The notes under the pieces were generated by a model. The model was not told where the DNA came from and did no database searches. It saw only the letters and a list, made by a program, of their open reading frames with translations. A stretch of 40,312 nucleotides of DNA, taken from assembly GCA_024276935.1 (NCBI GenBank), contig JAJRWH010000064.1, forward strand, positions 1 to 40,312, given 5' to 3'. The stretch's first letter is position 1. Every line of letters starts with the position of its first letter. This DNA comes from Deltaproteobacteria bacterium (GTDB lineage Bacteria > Desulfobacterota > Desulfuromonadia > Desulfuromonadales > Geopsychrobacteraceae). Below are positions 35,311 to 40,312 of this stretch, piece by piece. The translations under genes and the position numbers were made by a program.

Positions 35311-35727
35311 ATGGCAAACGTTCGTTTTATAAAACTGGAACGCCAGGAAAAAGCTCTCCACCTCTGCCGCCTGGCTGAAGAGCATTTTCTTGCCGGAGCG
35401 CGGGTTCTGATTGTGGTCGATGATCAGAACCGGGCCGTGACTCTTGATCGCTTTATGTGGGTTTGGGACAAAGGATCCTTTTTGCCTCACTCTCTGGCGA
35501 ATGGCAGTGTTGATTGTCTGGATGAGCCGGTTGTTATCAGCACTGTTGAGCAAAACCCGAATCGCGCTACGATTTTGATTATGGGAACTCCCTGCGCCCT
35601 CGATTTTGTGGCTCAGTTTGAACTTGTATACGACTTTGCCGAAATCTACGACCCGCAATTGGCCGAAGCTTCCCGCAACCGCTTCCGTGATTACCGAGCT
35701 CATGGATTCAATCCTGCAATCTGTTAA
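35311..35727 (+). CDS. holC: DNA polymerase III subunit chi
   Basis: The 138-residue product matches HolC: VRFIKLERQEKALHLCRLAEEHFLAGARVLIVVDDQNRAVTLDRFMWVWDKGSFLPHSL, then NPNRATILIMG. It is a small subunit of the clamp-loader that contacts SSB and PolIII. The reading frame overlaps the next gene (rsmE) by 26 bases. The ATG is at 35311, 19 bp after the apgM stop. No fusion or odd feature is seen. Confidence 0.85.
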   Translation: MANVRFIKLERQEKALHLCRLAEEHFLAGARVLIVVDDQNRAVTLDRFMWVWDKGSFLPHSLANGSVDCLDEPVVISTVEQNPNRATILIMGTPCALDFVAQFELVYDFAEIYDPQLAEASRNRFRDYRAHGFNPAIC

Positions 35728-36457
35728 TCAGGCTGGCCGCGCCAGTTTGTTGCGATTAAGTCAGCCACCTCAACTTGAGGTTTCCTGCTTTCTCGACAGG
35801 GCAGCCACCGCTCTGGACTGCTGGAAGGCAAGGCCCGGTGAGATCCTGACCGCGATCTGCCCGCAGCAACGCAGTTATCGGGTTCGTTTACTTGAAATGA
35901 ATGACCACCAGGTTCGGGTTGTCCCTTTTGCCGAGGTGCCTGATCCCGAACCTGAGATTGAATTGACCCTGTTTCAGGCACTGCCCGCCAAAGAACGGTT
36001 TGAACTGGTTTTGCAAAAAGCTGTTGAGCTGGGCGCTTTTGCCATTGTTCCTTTTGTCAGTCACCATTCAATCAGTTTGGCAGAACGGGATGCCGGACAA
36101 CCCAAGTCTCATCGGTGGCCTGAGGTGATTCTTCGTGCCGCCAGACAATGCCGAAGGCGCATGATTCCCGAATTGTCTCCGGTTCTCGATTGGCGGCAGA
36201 TGCTCTATCTGTTTACCCGTTTTGATCAGGTGCTGGTCTGCCATCCGGCAGCGAAGGCCGAGTCCCTGCTGGAATGTCTGCAAAACTTCGCCGGGCAACG
36301 TCTGGCCCTGGTTGTTGGCCCGGAAGGTGGGTTCAGTGCTGAAGAGATCAGCGAGGTGCAACATCTCGGGGCAACCCTGACCTCTCTCGGGCCACGCATA
36401 CTCAGAACTGAAACCGCGGCGATTTATGCACTCTCACTGGCCTCTGCCTGTCAGTGA
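35702..36457 (+). CDS. rsmE: 16S rRNA m3U1498 methyltransferase RsmE
   Basis: The 251-residue product is a SPOUT methyltransferase with a PUA-like N-terminal domain and the trefoil-knot motifs VVGPEGGFSAEEISEVQ (near residue 204) and LGPRILRTETAA. ELTLFQALPAKERFELVLQKAVELG is the usual link between the two domains. The start is set at ATG 35702, 26 bases inside holC; longer versions are improbable because they run through holC out of frame. The N-terminus lacks the RRFF opening found in most RsmE proteins, so the PUA domain looks divergent or slightly shortened. It methylates the decoding region of the small ribosomal subunit. Confidence 0.9.
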   Translation: MDSILQSVNQAGRASLLRLSQPPQLEVSCFLDRAATALDCWKARPGEILTAICPQQRSYRVRLLEMNDHQVRVVPFAEVPDPEPEIELTLFQALPAKERFELVLQKAVELGAFAIVPFVSHHSISLAERDAGQPKSHRWPEVILRAARQCRRRMIPELSPVLDWRQMLYLFTRFDQVLVCHPAAKAESLLECLQNFAGQRLALVVGPEGGFSAEEISEVQHLGATLTSLGPRILRTETAAIYALSLASACQ

Positions 36458-36484
36458 TGCATGGTTTTAACCACAGGAAAAACA

Positions 36485-37240
36485 ATGAACAGTCTTTTTA
36501 ATCTGCACAATGTCTGTGTTGTGCTGGTCGAGCCCCAGGGACCGCGCAACATCGGTTCTGTGTGCCGGGCGATGAAAAACTTTGGTTTGCAGGATCTGCG
36601 CCTGGTGAATCCCCAGACAAATCATCTGGTTCACGAAGCGCGGCAGATGGCGGTCAAGGCAACCGATTTGCTTGAAAAGGCCCGGGTGTTTACCAGCCTG
36701 GTTGATGCCCTGGCCGATTGTGTTACCGCTTTTGGTACCACCCGTCGCTTCGGGAAATACCGCGAAGATCTTCTCCATCCCGATGAGGCGGCAGAGCAGA
36801 TTCTGCCACTCAGTCTGACTGATCCCATCGCCCTGGTTTTCGGGCGGGAAGACAAGGGGCTGCATACCGCAGAGCTTGATCTTTGTCAGCGGTTTATCAC
36901 GATTCCGACTGATGAAGCTCTGCCTTCAATGAATCTGGCTCAGGCGGTTGCTCTTTGTCTCTACGAACTGAAAAAGGGACAAGGACGGTTGCAGCAGGTC
37001 ACAACCGGGCGAAAACGACTTGCCGGAGTCAAAAATATGGAGAAGATGTACGAACATATGGAAACCTCTTTGACCGAATGCGGGTTTTTAAATCCGCAAA
37101 ATCCGGATCATATTATGCGGGCGTTTCGCCGTATTTTTGGACGTGCCGGGCTCAATGACCGTGAAGTCCGTATTTTACGCGGTTTGTGGAGTCAGATTGA
37201 ATCATTACATCAGCAGCAGGGGACAGGCGATGAAAAATAA
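36485..37240 (+). CDS. trmJ: tRNA (cytidine/uridine-2'-O-)-methyltransferase TrmJ
   Basis: The 251-residue SPOUT methyltransferase has VLVEPQGPRNIGSVCRAMKNFG at the N-terminus, VFGREDKGLHTAEL, and the knot motif PSMNLAQAVALCLYELKKG. A C-terminal helical extension (residues about 165-251) is typical of TrmJ. It modifies position 32 of several tRNAs using SAM. The ATG at 36485 follows CAGGAAAAA; the ATG at 36461 would add eight residues. It ends 11 bases inside the next small gene. It lies directly after rsmE, another SPOUT enzyme, so two RNA methylases are cotranscribed. Confidence 0.93.
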   Translation: MNSLFNLHNVCVVLVEPQGPRNIGSVCRAMKNFGLQDLRLVNPQTNHLVHEARQMAVKATDLLEKARVFTSLVDALADCVTAFGTTRRFGKYREDLLHPDEAAEQILPLSLTDPIALVFGREDKGLHTAELDLCQRFITIPTDEALPSMNLAQAVALCLYELKKGQGRLQQVTTGRKRLAGVKNMEKMYEHMETSLTECGFLNPQNPDHIMRAFRRIFGRAGLNDREVRILRGLWSQIESLHQQQGTGDEK

Positions 37241-37562
37241 ACCGGTTCACGAAATTGTTTTTAAAAACAACCTTAAACTCCAATTCACCGATGAAAGCAA
37301 TCGCTATTTTGGTGATTTTCACCGACTTCTGATTGAGGTTGATGCTTTTATCGAGACCGGCGACAAATCGATACGTTTGCGTTATCAACGTCCACTCAAA
37401 AAAATGGGTGTTGCGACAGAGGATCTGGCCAATGAGAGGTCTCTGTTGATCGAGCAGTTTCTTGCCACGGTTGAGCCCTATATGCAGCGCGATGACTTTG
37501 TCCCCAAGCTGTTGGAGACAGTCGAAAAATCAGATCAGGAAATCTGGAAACACTTGCCATGA
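37230..37562 (+). CDS. Hypothetical protein, 110 residues
   Basis: The frame starts 11 bases before the end of trmJ, so it is probably translated by coupling. The product is soluble, charged and mostly helical (RLLIEVDAFIETGDKSIRLRYQRPLKKM, then ERSLLIEQFLATVEPYMQRDDFVPKLLE). No motif or membrane segment is visible, and I do not recognise a family. It is the last gene of the mutS run and is followed by a 168-bp gap with the htpG promoter. The role is unknown. Confidence 0.65.
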   Translation: MKNKPVHEIVFKNNLKLQFTDESNRYFGDFHRLLIEVDAFIETGDKSIRLRYQRPLKKMGVATEDLANERSLLIEQFLATVEPYMQRDDFVPKLLETVEKSDQEIWKHLP

Positions 37563-37600
37563 CGTCTGCAGGTTGACCTCATTTTTTTAATTTTCACCGG

Positions 37601-37629
37601 TTGACAAAGCAGATTGACATCCTTATTTT
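37601..37629 (+). promoter_or_regulatory. Candidate sigma-70 promoter of htpG
   Basis: TTGACA (37601-37606) and TATTTT (37624-37629) are 17 bp apart, about 100 bp before the htpG ATG. The -35 is perfect and the -10 matches at four of six. A heat-shock sigma-32 promoter was not convincingly found. An inverted repeat, CCATGAA (37648) with TTCATGG (37684), lies in the leader and may form an RNA hairpin. Confidence 0.5.
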
Positions 37630-37730
37630 ATTTGACCGTATTTAACCATGAACCCATGGGGATTCTACGTATCCTGCGCTGAATTCATGGGCCAGGATAT
37701 TTTTGCAAAAAGGTAGAAGGAGGAGTAAGA

Positions 37731-39581
37731 ATGGTCGCAAAAGCAAAGACAAAAGCTGAAACCGGTGAAATATCAATTCATACCGAAAACATTTTTCCGA
37801 TTATTAAAAAATGGCTCTACAGTGAAAAAGAAATTTTTCTGCGTGAGTTGGTGGCCAATGCGGTTGATGCCATCAGCAAACTCAAGAATATTAATCTGGT
37901 CGAAGGCCTGAAACTGAGTGACGAATATGCCGTCGATATCACAATCGACGAAAAGAAGGGCACGCTCAGCATCAGTGATAATGGTCTGGGAATGACCGCC
38001 GACGAGGTGCGCAAATATATCAATCAGATTGCGTTCAGTTCGGCTGAAGATTTTATCGAAAAGTTCAAGGGGCTTGAGGATAAAAACGAAATTATCGGTC
38101 ATTTCGGGCTGGGCTTTTATTCATCGTTCATGGTGGCAGATCAGGTCGAAATCAGAACCCTTTCCTGGCAAAAAGATGCCGAAGCGGTGGATTGGGTCTG
38201 CGACGGGACCACTGAATACAGCCTGTCTGCCGGTAAGCGTAAAGAACGTGGCACCGAGGTTGTGCTGCATCTGGCGGATGATGAGAAAGAATTTTTACAA
38301 AAGGACCGGGTGCGTGAAATTCTGGTCAAGTTCTGCAACTTTCTGCCGGTAACCATCCGCCTTGAAGGTGAACAGATCAACGACAGCAAACCTCTCTGGA
38401 CCCAGACCGCCAGTGAACTCAAAGATGAGGATTATCGTGAGTTTTATCGTAAACTCTATCCGATGTCAGGAGAGCCGCTCTTCTGGATTCATCTGAACAT
38501 CGATTATCCTTTTAATCTGAAAGGGGTTCTCTATTTCCCCCGTCTGAACAATGAGTTCGATGTCACGAAAAGTCACATCAAACTCTTTTGCAATCAGGTC
38601 TTCGTTTCGGACAACTGTCCTGAGCTGATCCCTGAGTTTCTGACTCCGTTGCAAGGTTGTCTGGACGCTCCCGACCTGCCGCTCAATGTTTCACGCAGCT
38701 ACCTGCAAAACGAGCCTCAGGTAAGAAAGATTCGCGAGGTCATCAGTTCGCGGATTGCGGCCAAGGTGGTTGAACTGGCCAAAAAAGGTGCCGATGAATT
38801 TGCGCCGATCTGGGAGGATATTCATACCTTCGTCAAGTACGGGATGATGCGTGAAGACAAGTTCTACAACAAGGTCAAGGACCATGTGATCTATCGCAGC
38901 ACCGGTGAGCAGAAATACACCACCCTGCCTGACTATCTGGAGCGGGCCAAGGACAAACACGAAGGCAAGATTTACTACGCCAATGACGAGGGAACCCAGT
39001 CAACCTATCTGAAACTGTTTGAATCCCAGGGAATCGAGGTGCTGATCCTTGATGCGATGATTGACAATCATTTCATCCAGTTTCTCGAATCGAAAGAAGA
39101 TAAAAACAGTTTTGAACGGGTCGATTCAGATATTACGGAAAATCTGATCGAGCAGGATGACAGCCAGAAGATTGTTGATGGCGATAACAAGACGCGCAGC
39201 GAAAAGATCGAAGAGATTTTCAAAGAGGGTCTCGACATCAAGGGGTTGACCATCCGGATCGAGAGCCTCAAGGATGATTCGGTTCCGGGAATGATCCTGC
39301 TGAATGAGCAGTCGCGGCGCTTCAAGGAAATGATGCGCAATATGGGGCAGGGCGGCGATACGCCGGAGCTGGACATGTTTGCCGAGCACACCCTGATGGT
39401 CAACAGTGCAAGCCCCGTGGTGGCCAAGGTTCTGGAGCTCAAAGAGGCCGGTGATGAAGAAAAATCTGGCTTACTGATCGAGCAGGTTTATGACCTGGCG
39501 ATGCTTTCACACATGGCCCTGACCAAAGAGCGGATGGCTGCTTTTCTGGAGCGAAGCAGCAAGTTGATGGGACTTGTCTGA
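37731..39581 (+). CDS. htpG: Heat-shock chaperone HtpG (Hsp90)
   Basis: The 616-residue product has an N-terminal GHKL ATPase domain (YSEKEIFLRELVANAVDAI, DNGLGMTADEV, GHFGLGFYSSFMVAD), a middle domain and a C-terminal dimerisation domain. Key ATP-site residues are present (Glu in LRELVANA, Asp in ISDNGLGM). GGAGGAG precedes the ATG. The length is typical for bacterial HtpG. It folds client proteins under stress in the cytoplasm. It has its own promoter, and a strong terminator lies about 30 bp after the stop. Confidence 0.97.
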   Translation: MVAKAKTKAETGEISIHTENIFPIIKKWLYSEKEIFLRELVANAVDAISKLKNINLVEGLKLSDEYAVDITIDEKKGTLSISDNGLGMTADEVRKYINQIAFSSAEDFIEKFKGLEDKNEIIGHFGLGFYSSFMVADQVEIRTLSWQKDAEAVDWVCDGTTEYSLSAGKRKERGTEVVLHLADDEKEFLQKDRVREILVKFCNFLPVTIRLEGEQINDSKPLWTQTASELKDEDYREFYRKLYPMSGEPLFWIHLNIDYPFNLKGVLYFPRLNNEFDVTKSHIKLFCNQVFVSDNCPELIPEFLTPLQGCLDAPDLPLNVSRSYLQNEPQVRKIREVISSRIAAKVVELAKKGADEFAPIWEDIHTFVKYGMMREDKFYNKVKDHVIYRSTGEQKYTTLPDYLERAKDKHEGKIYYANDEGTQSTYLKLFESQGIEVLILDAMIDNHFIQFLESKEDKNSFERVDSDITENLIEQDDSQKIVDGDNKTRSEKIEEIFKEGLDIKGLTIRIESLKDDSVPGMILLNEQSRRFKEMMRNMGQGGDTPELDMFAEHTLMVNSASPVVAKVLELKEAGDEEKSGLLIEQVYDLAMLSHMALTKERMAAFLERSSKLMGLV

Positions 39582-39612
39582 GCCCTGAAAGCTGGAACAG
39601 GCTAAAAAAGAA

Positions 39613-39665
39613 GCGGGAGGCGGGAACAAGCGGTCAAGTTTGTTCCCGCCTCCCGTTTTTGTTTG
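39613..39665 (+). terminator. Strong terminator after htpG
   Basis: CGGGAGGCGGGAACAA pairs perfectly over 16 bp with TTGTTCCCGCCTCCCG, followed by TTTTTGTTTG. An A-run before the stem may also let it act on the minus strand at the end of trmL. Confidence 0.92.
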
Positions 39666-39671
39666 TTCAGT

Positions 39672-40148
39672 TTATTCCTGTTCCAATGCTCCCGTTTGCC
39701 GCAATGCTTCGTAGAGAATAATCGCCGCCGAGTTGGCCAGGTTCAGGCTGCGAACTGCGGGTGAGAAAATCGGGATTCGCAGGGCCATATCTCCTGCTTT
39801 GTCCAGCAGTTCCTCAGGAAGCCCTTTGGTCTCTTTACCGAAAACCAGAAAATCTCCTGCTGCAAAAGAAACCTGTGTGTAATTTTGGGTGGCTTTTTTT
39901 GACAGGTACCAGTAGCGCCCATCAGGAAAAGCTGTTTGCAGTTCGTGCAGAGAATCCCAGCGCTGCAGGTTGACCTCGGGCCAGTAATCAAGCCCGGCAC
40001 GTTTGAGGTGCTTGTCATCCAGCGAAAAACCGAGCTGGCCAACCAGATGCAGAACAGCTCCGGTGGCTGCACAGAGTCGACCGATATTGCCGGTATTGGG
40101 CGGAATTTCGGGTTCAATCAGAACGATATTGAATAGGGTATTTGTCAT
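39672..40148 (-). CDS. trmL: tRNA (cytidine(34)-2'-O)-methyltransferase TrmL
   Basis: The 158-residue SPOUT protein matches TrmL: NIVLIEPEIPPNTGNIGRLCAATGAVLHLV, FSLDDKHLKRAGLDYW, FGKETKGLPEELL and RSLNLANSAAIILYEALRQ. It methylates the wobble base of tRNA-Leu. The length is that of E. coli TrmL (157). The ribosome binding site upstream of ATG 40148 is weak. Its 3'-end faces htpG with the strong hairpin between them. Upstream, a minus-strand terminator at 40166 leaves very little room for a promoter. Confidence 0.95.
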   Translation of the reverse strand: MTNTLFNIVLIEPEIPPNTGNIGRLCAATGAVLHLVGQLGFSLDDKHLKRAGLDYWPEVNLQRWDSLHELQTAFPDGRYWYLSKKATQNYTQVSFAAGDFLVFGKETKGLPEELLDKAGDMALRIPIFSPAVRSLNLANSAAIILYEALRQTGALEQE

Positions 40149-40165
40149 GGGCAGGGACTATACAC

Positions 40166-40203
40166 AAAAAAATCGGCGACGGAAAGAGTTCCGTCGCCGA
40201 TTT
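40166..40203 (-). terminator. Terminator on the minus strand ahead of trmL
   Basis: Reading the minus strand, AAATCGGCGACGGAA pairs perfectly with TTCCGTCGCCGATTT around a 4-nt loop and runs into seven T. It would end a transcript coming from the right side of the window. It lies only 18 bp before the trmL start, so trmL would need a promoter within or beside the hairpin, or read-through. Confidence 0.8.
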
Positions 40204-40218
40204 GGCTGTTAATACTTA

Positions 40219-40312
40219 GGGTTTGCTGAATAAATACCTTCTCAGCCTAAAGCGTTGCATAGGGTGCTTGGCTACGCCAACAAAACAAGCGACCAGGCGA
40301 TGTAAAATGGCC
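40219..40312. mobile_element. Possible end of an IS903-type (IS5 family) element
   Basis: GGGTTTGCTGAATAAAT, starting at 40219, resembles the terminal inverted repeat of IS903 (GGCTTTGTTGAATAAATC) with two mismatches in the first 17 bases. The remaining 77 bases to the window edge hold no clear gene. The element would continue to the right. The match is from memory and needs a check. Confidence 0.4.

Noticed and set aside
34873-35703. A 276-codon minus-strand frame across apgM and holC
   Set aside because: It overlaps two confident genes on the other strand and its protein has no family pattern.

Overview
The window looks like ordinary chromosome of an anaerobic, Gram-negative deltaproteobacterium, most likely of the Desulfuromonadales (Geobacter/Desulfuromonas/Pelobacter relatives). 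This is inferred from a nine-haem CXXCH cytochrome, lipoproteins with clear lipoboxes, an archaeal-type (ApgM) phosphoglycerate mutase in a bacterial housekeeping operon, a DUF2148 ferredoxin-like protein, DUF364 and an Fe-S-type old-yellow-enzyme. No tRNA, rRNA, CRISPR array, phage block or plasmid function was recognised.

Layout. 1-5873: the 5'-end of an unknown gene on the minus strand, a 455-bp non-coding stretch with degenerate repeats, a 56-residue protein, DUF423, DUF364, an old-yellow-enzyme, a divergent lipoprotein, threonine aldolase and an SseB-like protein. 5995-13369: a Cys/Met-metabolism PLP enzyme, a YbiT-type ABC-F ATPase, a single-domain response regulator, three small membrane proteins (one frameshifted), a DraG-type ADP-ribosylglycohydrolase, and a pgsA/HAD-phosphatase pair that can make phosphatidylglycerol in two steps. 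Two copies of a 140-bp MITE-like element lie at 7384 and 13408. 13626-18470: an Lrp-type regulator with a palindrome over its promoter, lysA, an rlmD-type 23S rRNA methyltransferase broken by one in-frame TAA, a lone flagellar-rod-like protein, a thioredoxin-fold protein and a DUF2148 protein. 18748-21581: glnB-glnA, a strong terminator, and a ferredoxin-domain protein behind a 250-nt leader with two strong hairpins. 21706-24422: a compact three-gene unit (beta-propeller lipoprotein, nine-haem HAO-like cytochrome, YgbA-type protein).

24443-25932 holds a minus-strand CDF metal transporter pair. 26122-37562 is a tightly packed nine-gene housekeeping run: mutS, amidase, glnD, xerC/D, apgM, holC, rsmE, trmJ and a small unknown gene, with several ATGA/TTGA-type overlaps. 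htpG follows behind its own promoter and ahead of a strong terminator. trmL is on the minus strand, and the window ends in what looks like the terminal repeat of an IS903-type (IS5 family) element.

How the genes work together: GlnD (30434) would uridylylate GlnB (18748, Tyr51 present), which would set the activity of GlnA (19146, adenylylation-site Tyr397 present), so the PII cascade is nearly complete here. The most interesting accessory unit is the cytochrome/propeller/YgbA set, which I infer to act in reactive-nitrogen chemistry or nitric-oxide stress. The clearest anomalies are two broken genes (rlmD by nonsense, the 10117 membrane protein by a G-run frameshift) and the two MITE copies.
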